A stretch of 24,080 nt of DNA. Origin: Chitinophaga pinensis. Lineage in GTDB: Bacteria > Planctomycetota > Phycisphaerae > Phycisphaerales > SM1A02. Each line of letters starts with the position of its first letter. Within the stretch, counting starts at the first letter, position 1. The notes beneath the pieces are model-generated. The model searched no databases. It was given only the letters and a program-made list of their open reading frames with translations, and had not been told where the DNA came from. The position numbers were made by a program, and so were the translations under genes. Below, in pieces: positions 14,287 through 21,429 of this stretch. The stretch is taken from positions 1 to 24,080 of the forward strand of contig CALQCP020000012.1 in assembly GCA_943329105.2 (NCBI GenBank). Direction: 5' to 3'.

Positions 14287-14642
14287 GATGACCCGCATTA
14301 GACCACATTCGACGCAACCCACACCCCGAGCGATCTCGCCACCTCAGCGATCGGCGTGCCCTTCGCCAGAGCCTCGCCATCCTGCCTGAGTCAGGGCCCG
14401 TGCCTTCGGATCATTCCTACCGCCCGCCCGCCGGCACCACAGGCGACTTCCGGATCGGGTGACTACTGCGCAGAATGTGGACTCAACAGCGGGTTAAGGT
14501 CACAAATGAGCGGTGCAAAATGCGGTGCAGCACCTACCCGCCCCAGCATGCAACAACCCTCAGCAAATGCTGCGGGGCCCGGTGAAAGGCAGGGTTGTGC
14601 ATCTCGGTGCAGACCCTTGCGGGGACATGCTTGAGACATCAA
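14287..14642. other. non-coding cassette end before tRNA-Val
   Basis: No convincing gene is visible. It holds the right copy of the 40-bp imperfect repeat (14324-14363), the 12-mer CATCCTGCCTGA (14378-14389) and, from 14512, the right copy of the 154-bp repeat with the recombinase-tail sequence. In that copy the tail frame is closed by a TGA at 14509-14511 and has no WLGHS block upstream, so the integrase is reduced further than at site B. Confidence 0.6.
14324..14363. repeat. 40-bp imperfect direct repeat, right copy
   Basis: Partner of 9609-9648 (35 of 40 identical, same orientation). On the minus strand it encodes AKGTPIAEVARSLGV, a helix-turn-helix-like string, and hits a stop 9 codons later. 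It may be a leftover of a small DNA-binding gene or an element-end sequence. Confidence 0.5.
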
Positions 14643-14665
14643 TGGGCGATACTGGACTCGAACCA
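14512..14665 (+). repeat. 154-bp direct repeat, copy C (integrase tail plus tRNA 3' end)
   Basis: Partner of 9425-9578, 149 of 154 identical with no gaps. Its last 26 bases up to 14664 lie in or next to the 3' end of the intact tRNA-Val gene, so this is the proximal boundary of the cassette. Confidence 0.85.
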
Positions 14666-14716
14666 GTGACCTCACGGGTGTGATCCGTGCGCTCTAGCCA
14701 GCTGAGCTAAGCGCCC
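14643..14716 (-). tRNA. tRNA-Val (CAC)
   Basis: A full cloverleaf reads on the minus strand. The acceptor is GGGCGCT/ATCGCCC with one C6:U67 mismatch and discriminator A. The D-arm is GCTC/GAGC. The anticodon stem is CACGG/CCGTG with loop ATCACAC, so U33 is followed by anticodon CAC, reading GUG (valine). The variable loop is AGGTC and the T-arm is ACTGG-TTCGAGT-CCAGT. CCA is not encoded; the next bases are TT. It is the intact target from which sites A and B are copied. Confidence 0.92.
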
Positions 14717-14801
14717 TGACTAAGGAGAAGGATTGTACCCAAGACGGGGGCGGCTGTCACAGTGTGCTAAAGACGCGTGTCTGCCGGAGATTATCGAAAC
14801 C

Positions 14802-16172
14802 TCAGCCTGGTTCCGCGGTCATTGGTTCGATGGAGTTCAGCGCGATCGCTTGCGTGCTGTCACCGAATCGATTCGTGGGAACGTTCATGTTCTGCAACAT
14901 GGCGAGGTAAAGATTGCACAGTGGCGTGCCAGCCGCCGCCGTTCGTACCGGCGCGTGCTTCACGCCTCGCGCTGCGCCGCCAGCGAGAATGATTGGAAGG
15001 TCGTCATGGTTATGGCGATTGCCGTCCGAAATCGCTCCGCCGTACACCACCATGGTGTGATCAAGCAGACTCGCGCCGGTTTCATCAGCGGTCTTCAACT
15101 TTGTCAGTAAGTGCGCGAGCCGTTCGCCTTGCCACCGGTTGATTGCCGCGTACTTCTCTCGCTTGGACTGATCGTCAGCGTGGTGGCTCACATCATGGTG
15201 CCCATCTTTGACGCCGATGTCTACATAGGAACGGTTCGATCCCTCATTGGCAAGCATCAACGTCACGATGCGCGTTTGATCGAGTTGCAATCCAAGAACA
15301 GCCATGTCGGTGAGCAGTGTGATCCGCTCGCGATAGTCCGTTGGTGACGATGGTGGTGCAACATGCGCTGGCGTTCCACCCTGGCCATCGCGCGCAAGTG
15401 ACTGCATGCGACGTTCAAGCGTGCGGACTCCCTCAAGGTATTCGTCAAGCTTGCGACGATCGGCAACTCCAACGCGGGATGAAAGCGCCGCAACTTGTCC
15501 GCCGACTGCATCCAAAATGCTGGTACGCAAGCGAATGCGCCGCTCGCGCATGGCGGCGGTCTCGCCTTCCGGTCCCGTTGAAAATAGGGTGTCGAAGACG
15601 CGCCGAGGATCGTCTTCCTTGCCATTGGGCGTGTGTGGGCCGCGCCAAGAAATGTTTGCGCTGTACGCACAGCTGTATCCAGAATCACAATCACCCGCGG
15701 TCATTCCCGGTTCGCCGCCAAGTTCCAAACTATCAAGACGTGTGGCACCAGTGAGTTGCGCCGCAGCCGCCTGATCCACGCTGATGCCCACACTGAGATC
15801 GCCGCCCGACGTCTTGTTTGGGTGCGCTCCAGTCAAGAAACACGCGGCACTACGGGCGTGATCTCCAGCGCCATCGCCCAACGCTTCAGCGTTCCGATGA
15901 CAGAGATTGCGCATCACTGAGTATTGCCCCGCGTGATCTGCCAGTGCAGCAGTTGCGGAGCCCGGCCACGAAGCGATGTCCACTCCGTTGGGTAGAAACA
16001 CGAACATCATGCGCGCCGGCGGCACTGCCAGTACGGCCCGACTTGCGGCGGCGGCGGTTCGCGTCCACAAGCACCTGCCGGGCAGCATCGCCTCCAACAT
16101 GGGAAGCGCAATCACCGCACCAGCGGCGCGCAGGGCGGTTCGTCGAGAAATCGGTCCTGACCAACCAGTCAT
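14802..16172 (-). CDS. DUF1552 family Tat-exported protein
   Basis: A 456-residue protein. Residues 9-18 (SRRTALRAAG), followed by a short hydrophobic run (AVIALPMLEAML), are a twin-arginine signal. The body matches DUF1552: RMMFVFLPNGVDIASWPG, HARSAACFLTGAHP, then SVGISVDQAAA, LELGGEPG, YSANISWRGPHTP, LDEYLEGVRTLERRM, HHDVSHHADDQSKREKYAAI and LLDHTMVVYGGAISDGNRHN. From family knowledge, DUF1552 proteins are planctomycetal and myxobacterial periplasmic proteins paired with DUF1587/1592/1588/1585 cytochrome-like partners. The pair's chemistry is not established. Its start overlaps the stop of that partner (16169-16172), so it is the second gene of an operon. Confidence 0.9.
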   Translation of the reverse strand: MTGWSGPISRRTALRAAGAVIALPMLEAMLPGRCLWTRTAAAASRAVLAVPPARMMFVFLPNGVDIASWPGSATAALADHAGQYSVMRNLCHRNAEALGDGAGDHARSAACFLTGAHPNKTSGGDLSVGISVDQAAAAQLTGATRLDSLELGGEPGMTAGDCDSGYSCAYSANISWRGPHTPNGKEDDPRRVFDTLFSTGPEGETAAMRERRIRLRTSILDAVGGQVAALSSRVGVADRRKLDEYLEGVRTLERRMQSLARDGQGGTPAHVAPPSSPTDYRERITLLTDMAVLGLQLDQTRIVTLMLANEGSNRSYVDIGVKDGHHDVSHHADDQSKREKYAAINRWQGERLAHLLTKLKTADETGASLLDHTMVVYGGAISDGNRHNHDDLPIILAGGAARGVKHAPVRTAAAGTPLCNLYLAMLQNMNVPTNRFGDSTQAIALNSIEPMTAEPG

Positions 16173-18436
16173 TGGGCGCCTCGCAATCGGAACGATGGAC
16201 TTTCAACGATGGCGTGCACGATGTCAGAGAGTGTAGGGTTGCTCGCCAGCGATTCCATCAATTCATCCAATTCATCATCGCTCGAATCCTCTTGCGCGCA
16301 GCCGGTGGCGTAGACCATGAGGTGCTTAACCAGCGACCGCGTAAATCCGGTGTTCCCCTTCAGTTTGGCGCGCACTCCGTCCACTCCTTGCAACACACTT
16401 CCATCGGGGAGTGTCCCGGTTGCGTTGATAGCAATTCCGTCCGCACGGTCACGAAGACTGCCCACTGGGTCGAACGCCTCAAAGGCGAATCCCAGTTCAT
16501 CCATACTTCGATGGCACGCGGCGCAGTTGGGATCAGCGCGGTGAATCTCCATGAGTTCGCGGATTGACTTACCTGCGCGGTCTTCAACGCGGTCCGGAAT
16601 CTGCGCGGTTCCAGGCGGCGGTGGCGGTGGAGCGGCATCAAGGAGCGCCTGCAGGACCCACTTGCCGCGCTTCACTGGCGACGTACGCGTGGGATTACTC
16701 GTTGCAGTCAGCACACTCGCGTGCGCCAAGATTCCGCCACCGCGTTGCGGGTCAATGCGCACGCGATGCATGCCGTCGCCTACAGGAACGGCCATCCCGT
16801 AATGCTTGGCAAGGCGCGCATCAATGAATGTGTAGTCCGCATCTATCAGCGTTTCCACGGCTCGATGCTCGCGCAGCACGCTTTCAAAGAGCATGACTGT
16901 TTCAGTTCGCATCGATCGCAGCAGCGCGGCGTTGACATCCGGAAACTGCGATGCATCCGGCATCTTGTTGCCGAGACCGTCGATAGCCAGCCATTGCGTC
17001 GCGAACCGCTCAGCCAAGCTGGATGATCGTGGGTCCATCAGGAGTCGATCGACCGCCGCTGCTCGCCCGCTGCTCGAAGCAAGTTCGCCGCGCGTGGCGG
17101 CGCTTGCGAGTGCTTCATCGGGGCAACTTGCCCAGATGAAGTAAGCCAATCGCGTTGCAAGATCGTGTGGAGCCAATTCCGGTCCGGCGGATCCATCAAT
17201 AGTGTCAACACGAAAGAGAAACTCCGGGTGCACCAAAAGCGCTTGAATCTTCGCGCGCAATTTGCTTTCGGCGCTACTCGTCGCGGGGAGTGACTGCACA
17301 ATGGAGTTGAGGAGAATGCAATCAGCGTCGGTTGCGGGGCGACGAAGGATGCGCTGGATCAGCCACCGTTGCTCGGCCATTGCTACGTCACTACGGTCGG
17401 CGTGTGCTGCATACGCATCCATTACCGAACGCCACGCCGGTATGCGGTTGGGTTCAAGTGGACCCTCGATAGTCATGGAGAGCACAAACGCATTGCGATC
17501 CGCAGTGGTTCCGGCGGGTACATCTTTGTTGTAGTAGTCGTTATCAAAGGTGAGAGCGAGGGACTGTGGGCCATCCTTGAGTACCCGCTCCATGCGGTGC
17601 ACTCCGGGTGCGCGTTTATCTTCAGTCACTGTGAAGTCAGCGATACGTTTCTTTCCTGCCAGCACGCCCATGCGAACGGGGTCCGGTCCGGCTTGGTCAC
17701 CACCCGCGCGAATGGAGATGGCATAGGTTCCGGCTCGTGGAAGTTGCACGGTGCATCGCGCTTCACCCGAAGTCCAGAGCAGTGCGCCAGCCTCCAGCGT
17801 TTGCCCTGCATTCTCTGAGACGGTCATCTCCTTGCCATGGATCACCAGCGATACCGGAGTGTTTGCAGCGGATTCTGGGCAAGCGCGCGCCGCGATTGCC
17901 TCGGCGAGTTCAAAGTATTTCTCCAGTGCGGTGGGTGCAATGCTGAGCACTGCACCAACATTGTCGAAGCCTGCGCCAATGTCATCGGGTGGGAGCGATC
18001 CAAACTCAGCGATATCAATGCCAAACAGATCACGAATGGTGTTGGCATATTCGGTGCGGTTGAGTCGGCGCGGCGGTCCGCTCTTGGGAACGATGATTCG
18101 ATCTGCCCCAGCAATAGCGCTGCGCAGTGCTTGCACGCCCAGAGCGCGCTCCTGCGAATTCGGAATGTGCTCCGCGTCCGGCGGCGGCATCTCGCTATTG
18201 GCAAGCCGCCGCAATGCCTTCCGAAGCAACGAACGATCCGCCGCACTTGAGTGCGATGCCTTCAGCGCGTCCAGCGTGTCATGCAGATTGAATTTCCCCT
18301 TCGGCTTGACGCCTTGATGGCACTCAATGCACCACTCTTCCAGCACCCGCGCCGCGGCAACGCCGTCGCCTGCACTCGGCGCAGCGGCACTGGCCACGAC
18401 GCACGCCAGTCCGATGGTCATGATCAGGTGGACCAT
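16169..18436 (-). CDS. DUF1587/1595/1592/1588/1585 cytochrome-like protein
   Basis: A 755-residue protein. The start at 18436 is chosen because it gives a signal peptide (MVHLIMTIGLACVVASAAA) and has TACCAT 8 nt upstream; the open frame extends further but codes for no plausible leader. A heme c-type motif CIECH lies at residues 36-40 (PSCyt1-like, with CHQGVKPKGKFNL). DUF1587 begins near 123 (RRLNRTEYANTIRDLFGIDI). DUF1595 and DUF1592 regions follow in the middle (IQRILRRPATDADC; DLATRLAYFIWASCPDEALA). DUF1588 starts near 580 (RTSPVKRGKWVLQALLDA) with a second heme-like CAACH near 638, and DUF1585 ends the protein (FTRSLVKHLMVYATGCAQ). Two CxxCH motifs suggest periplasmic redox chemistry. 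It is transcribed ahead of the DUF1552 gene. Confidence 0.88.
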   Translation of the reverse strand: MVHLIMTIGLACVVASAAAPSAGDGVAAARVLEEWCIECHQGVKPKGKFNLHDTLDALKASHSSAADRSLLRKALRRLANSEMPPPDAEHIPNSQERALGVQALRSAIAGADRIIVPKSGPPRRLNRTEYANTIRDLFGIDIAEFGSLPPDDIGAGFDNVGAVLSIAPTALEKYFELAEAIAARACPESAANTPVSLVIHGKEMTVSENAGQTLEAGALLWTSGEARCTVQLPRAGTYAISIRAGGDQAGPDPVRMGVLAGKKRIADFTVTEDKRAPGVHRMERVLKDGPQSLALTFDNDYYNKDVPAGTTADRNAFVLSMTIEGPLEPNRIPAWRSVMDAYAAHADRSDVAMAEQRWLIQRILRRPATDADCILLNSIVQSLPATSSAESKLRAKIQALLVHPEFLFRVDTIDGSAGPELAPHDLATRLAYFIWASCPDEALASAATRGELASSSGRAAAVDRLLMDPRSSSLAERFATQWLAIDGLGNKMPDASQFPDVNAALLRSMRTETVMLFESVLREHRAVETLIDADYTFIDARLAKHYGMAVPVGDGMHRVRIDPQRGGGILAHASVLTATSNPTRTSPVKRGKWVLQALLDAAPPPPPPGTAQIPDRVEDRAGKSIRELMEIHRADPNCAACHRSMDELGFAFEAFDPVGSLRDRADGIAINATGTLPDGSVLQGVDGVRAKLKGNTGFTRSLVKHLMVYATGCAQEDSSDDELDELMESLASNPTLSDIVHAIVESPSFRLRGAQ

Positions 18437-18483
18437 GGTGAATGATGGTATCGGAGCGCGCGGGAGTGGCGGTTGGTTGCGGG

Positions 18484-18512
18484 TTCGACCAGGCTTGCAG
18501 TTTCGATACTCT
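18484..18512 (+). promoter_or_regulatory. leaderless-type promoter of the SASA gene
   Basis: TTCGAC (18484-18489), a 17-nt spacer and TACTCT (18507-18512) end 6 nt before ATG 18519. There is no Shine-Dalgarno sequence. Transcription would start at about the A of the ATG. Confidence 0.5.
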
Positions 18513-18518
18513 CCAGCG

Positions 18519-19616
18519 ATGTTGAATCGACTACTTCGCCATCGCCAATCCGCGACCATCGCGCTCTCCGCTTTCGCTACCGCGGTGTTCGCCGCACTGA
18601 CGCTCGCGGCGGCGCCGCCAAGCATGCCACCCAGCACGCCGCCAGCGTCCAGTCCCGCCAAACTCCTCCGCGTCTATCTCCTTGCGGGCCAGTCCAACAT
18701 GGAAGGTCACGGCGTTGTTGATCTGAACGATGCGCGTGATTACAACGGCGGTCGCGGCACGCTTGCTCAATTCGTGGACAACCCCGCCAACAAGGCAGCA
18801 TGGGGCGATCTCCGCGCGGCGGATGGCTCGTGGTTCGTGCGCGACGATGTGTTCGTTTCGTATCTCACGGAACAGGGCTCGCAGAAAGCCGGGGCGCTTT
18901 CGGTGGGCTTTGCGGTCTATGACGACAAACACCACATTGGGCCAGAGCTTGGCATTGGTCGCGCACTCGGCAACGCATTCGCGGAGCCAGTGCTCCTCAT
19001 CAAGACAGCGTGGGGGGGCAAGAGTTTGGCGAAGGACTTTCGTCCGCCAAGTGCAGGCGGCGCGGTCGGTCCGTATTACAAGCAGATGATCGCCGAGTAC
19101 CGCGCCGCGGTGGCGGTCATTCCCACGCAGTTCCCCGCGCTTGCTGGCTATACGCCGCGCCTTGATGGGGTCATCTGGTTCCAAGGTTGGAACGATGGCT
19201 GCGATGAAAAAGCGGCCGCCGAGTACGAAGGCAATCTGGTGCACCTCATCACCGATATGCGCGCGGAGTTTGGAAACCCGAAACTCTCGTTTGTCGTCGG
19301 CGAGACCGGCAACATGGACAACGCGGTGCTCCGCCATGGGCAGCGCGACGGCTGCCTGCATAAGGAAGTGGCAACCGGAACCAGCTTCGTCCCCACGCGA
19401 CAATTCCTCCGCGACGCAAAGGAATGCCCGAACCCCGGCCACGGCCATCACTGGTTCGGGAGCGGGGAAAGTTACTTGTTGATTGGTGACGCGCTCGGAA
19501 AGGCGGCGCTGCAACTGGCGCCGGATCCGCGCCCAGCGCCAGCCCTCGCTCCTGCTCCAGCGCTCGCCCCAGCCCCAGCCCCAATTACTTCGTCTGCGCG
19601 GCCTGCTCAGCCTTGA
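18519..19616 (+). CDS. sialate O-acetylesterase (SASA) family secreted protein
   Basis: A 365-residue protein at ATG 18519, chosen by the leaderless-type promoter just upstream. Residues 1-32 are a signal peptide (LTLAAA). The SASA/SGNH-like fold shows VYLLAGQSNMEGHG near residues 52-65 with the nucleophile Ser in GQSN. It continues with GPELGIGRALG, VLLIKTAWGGKSL, GVIWFQGWNDG near 217-227, and HGHHWFGSGESYLLIGDALG near 307 with the catalytic His region. From family knowledge such enzymes remove acetyl groups from sugars or other ester-linked acyl groups; the substrate here is unknown. The last 30 residues are a Pro/Ala repeat (PAPALAPAPALAPAPAP). The final 32 bp overlap the end of tatA, which converges. 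Confidence 0.85.
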   Translation: MLNRLLRHRQSATIALSAFATAVFAALTLAAAPPSMPPSTPPASSPAKLLRVYLLAGQSNMEGHGVVDLNDARDYNGGRGTLAQFVDNPANKAAWGDLRAADGSWFVRDDVFVSYLTEQGSQKAGALSVGFAVYDDKHHIGPELGIGRALGNAFAEPVLLIKTAWGGKSLAKDFRPPSAGGAVGPYYKQMIAEYRAAVAVIPTQFPALAGYTPRLDGVIWFQGWNDGCDEKAAAEYEGNLVHLITDMRAEFGNPKLSFVVGETGNMDNAVLRHGQRDGCLHKEVATGTSFVPTRQFLRDAKECPNPGHGHHWFGSGESYLLIGDALGKAALQLAPDPRPAPALAPAPALAPAPAPITSSARPAQP

Positions 19617-19884
19617 CGCGGCGCACAGCTTCCTGTGTGGCGCGTTCCATCTGGTCTTCGGTCAGCTGGCGCGGGGTGGTGGCTGGCTGGGAATCGTCCT
19701 TGGACAACTCTTCGCCGGCTTCCTTCATGCCCTTCTTGAACTCGGTGATGGATTTACCGATGTTTCGGCCCACGGACGGCAGGCGGCTGCCGAAGAGCAG
19801 GAGGCCGATCACCAGAATGATGATCATCTCCGCTCCGCCAGGGAGCCCGAACGCCGCAAGGACCGGGGAAGTAGCAATAGTCAT
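19585..19884 (-). CDS. tatA: TatA-type Sec-independent protein translocase subunit
   Basis: A 99-residue protein. ATG 19884 is preferred because TACACT lies 6 nt upstream and the membrane segment then sits near the N-terminus. Residues of about 15-32 (GGAEMIIILVIGLLLFGS) form the membrane helix. They are followed by the TatA/E hinge RLPSVGRNIGKSITEFKKGM, an amphipathic helix and a polar tail with DDSQPATTP. TatA oligomers form the pore of the twin-arginine pathway. The DUF1552 protein encoded 3.4 kb away carries a twin-arginine signal and is a likely client. TatB and TatC are not in the window. TatA is favoured over TatB by length and by the FG motif. Confidence 0.88.
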   Translation of the reverse strand: MTIATSPVLAAFGLPGGAEMIIILVIGLLLFGSRLPSVGRNIGKSITEFKKGMKEAGEELSKDDSQPATTPRQLTEDQMERATQEAVRRVKAEQAAQTK

Positions 19885-19890
19885 CTCAGA

Positions 19891-19896
19891 AGTGTA
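19891..19896 (-). promoter_or_regulatory. -10-like TACACT box of tatA
   Basis: On the minus strand, GGCTACACT places TACACT 6 nt before the tatA ATG, without a ribosome-binding site. The -35 region is weak. It shares a 58-bp divergent gap with the MltA gene. Confidence 0.4.
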
Positions 19897-19942
19897 GCCA
19901 CAGTTCTGCACTTTTCGTAGCCCCTATGCCGATACCCACCGA

Positions 19943-21409
19943 ATGCACGGACGCATCCCGACCCACGCTCTTTCCGCTCGCCGCCGTCGCCGCGCCCATA
20001 CCGGCGCCATGCTGGTGGCCGTTGGCGCCCTTGCGGCAGCCTCCACCATCTTCCTGGGGGGTTGCGAAACATCCGAGAAGGTGACGCGAAAAGACAACCC
20101 TGACGTCCAGATACCGCCCGGTGAGCACGGTCTGCGCAAACTTTCGCGGGAGGAATACCCGGACCTTGCGGCCGCCTACAAGGCGCGCGACGACAAGTTT
20201 GCCAAGGCCATTGATATCAGCGCGCAGTGGTTCATGACCGGTACGAGCCGGCAGAACTACAGCTCCGAGCAGATGGGTCCCATCTCACAGGTGGTTGCTG
20301 GTCACGACCAAGCCGCCGCCAGCGTCTACGCCTTCCGCGACCTCGCCGCCAAGAGCAGCGATGCCAAGGCGTTCCAAGATGCGGTGTACGAGCAGTTTGA
20401 TATTTGGCAGACGCGTGGCAGGGACGGCAAGGGCACGTCGCTCATCACTGGCTATTGCTCTCCGGAGCTGAAGGCCAGCATGACTGCCACCGAGACCTTT
20501 AAGTATCCGCTCTATCGTCGTCCCCTGGATCTGGTGACGGACTCAGTGACCGGCGAGCCGCTTGGTCGTCGCGCCGCTGATGGCAGCATCGTTCCGTGGC
20601 CTTCACGCAAAGAATTGCTGGCGTCCAACCAACTTGCGGGCTCGGAACTCATTTGGCTTTCCAGTGCATTTGAGGTGTATATCTGTGAAGTCAACGGCAG
20701 CGCCAAGTTGATCATGCCGGACAACACGGTGAAATACGTGGGCTATGCAGGTAAGACCGGCCGTCCGTACACCGGGCTCGGAAACAGCCTGGTGGAAGGC
20801 GGCGTGATCACCACGCGCGAGCGCAATCTCCCCACCATTCGCCGGCTCTATGAGCGCGACAGTGCGTTGGTGCAGCAGTACATCGATAAGAATGAGAACA
20901 TGGTGTTCTTTGGCATGTATGACGGCAAGAGTTGGCCCGCGGGTTCGCTCGGCGTGCCGGTGACTGACCACGCGAGTGTTGCCACGGACAAGAAGATCTT
21001 CCCGCGCGGCCTGGTGATGATGTTTGACACCAAGGTGTCTGATTATGCCAGCCGTCAGAACCAATTCAATCAATTCATGATGGACCAGGACACCGGTGGT
21101 GCCATTCGCGCCGCTGGTCGAGCGGACATCTATATGGGTGTCGGTGCTGCCGCAGAGATTCTGGCAGGCAACCAATACGCTGACGGCACGTTCTATTACT
21201 TCGTGCTGAAGCCAGAGTTCATGGCGAAGTATCCGCTGCCAACTTCAGCAAAGGCCACACCCGCCAACATTGTGCGAGGGACACCAGCTGCAGCACCGAA
21301 CGCAAAGGGAGCCTCTGCGCCGGCCGCAGCAAACTTGACGCAGGTTCCGGCGCCGCCGTTCGCGCAGCCACCAGTATCGACGCCTACTCCGGCACCAGCG
21401 CCGAAGTGA
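19943..21409 (+). CDS. MltA-type lytic murein transglycosylase lipoprotein
   Basis: A 488-residue protein. An Arg-rich head precedes a hydrophobic stretch and the lipobox LGGC at about residues 38-41, so it is a predicted lipoprotein. ATG 19943 or the internal ATG at residue 23 could be the start. The MltA domain shows LITGYCSPELKASM, YPLYRRPLDLV, SELIWLSSAFEVYICEVNGS, YVGYAGKTGRPYTGLGNSLV and then MVFFGMYDGKSWPAGSLGVP. The C-terminal 3D domain shows KIFPRGLVMMFDTKV, QDTGGAIRAAGRADIYMGVG with conserved Asp residues near 383 and 395, and AAEILAGN. These enzymes cleave peptidoglycan to 1,6-anhydroMurNAc products, which bears on the planctomycete wall. A Pro/Ala-rich tail of about 60 residues ends the protein. 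It is divergent from tatA. Confidence 0.88.
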   Translation: MHGRIPTHALSARRRRRAHTGAMLVAVGALAAASTIFLGGCETSEKVTRKDNPDVQIPPGEHGLRKLSREEYPDLAAAYKARDDKFAKAIDISAQWFMTGTSRQNYSSEQMGPISQVVAGHDQAAASVYAFRDLAAKSSDAKAFQDAVYEQFDIWQTRGRDGKGTSLITGYCSPELKASMTATETFKYPLYRRPLDLVTDSVTGEPLGRRAADGSIVPWPSRKELLASNQLAGSELIWLSSAFEVYICEVNGSAKLIMPDNTVKYVGYAGKTGRPYTGLGNSLVEGGVITTRERNLPTIRRLYERDSALVQQYIDKNENMVFFGMYDGKSWPAGSLGVPVTDHASVATDKKIFPRGLVMMFDTKVSDYASRQNQFNQFMMDQDTGGAIRAAGRADIYMGVGAAAEILAGNQYADGTFYYFVLKPEFMAKYPLPTSAKATPANIVRGTPAAAPNAKGASAPAAANLTQVPAPPFAQPPVSTPTPAPAPK

Positions 21410-21429
21410 TTGCACTCGGTCGAGGCGAT

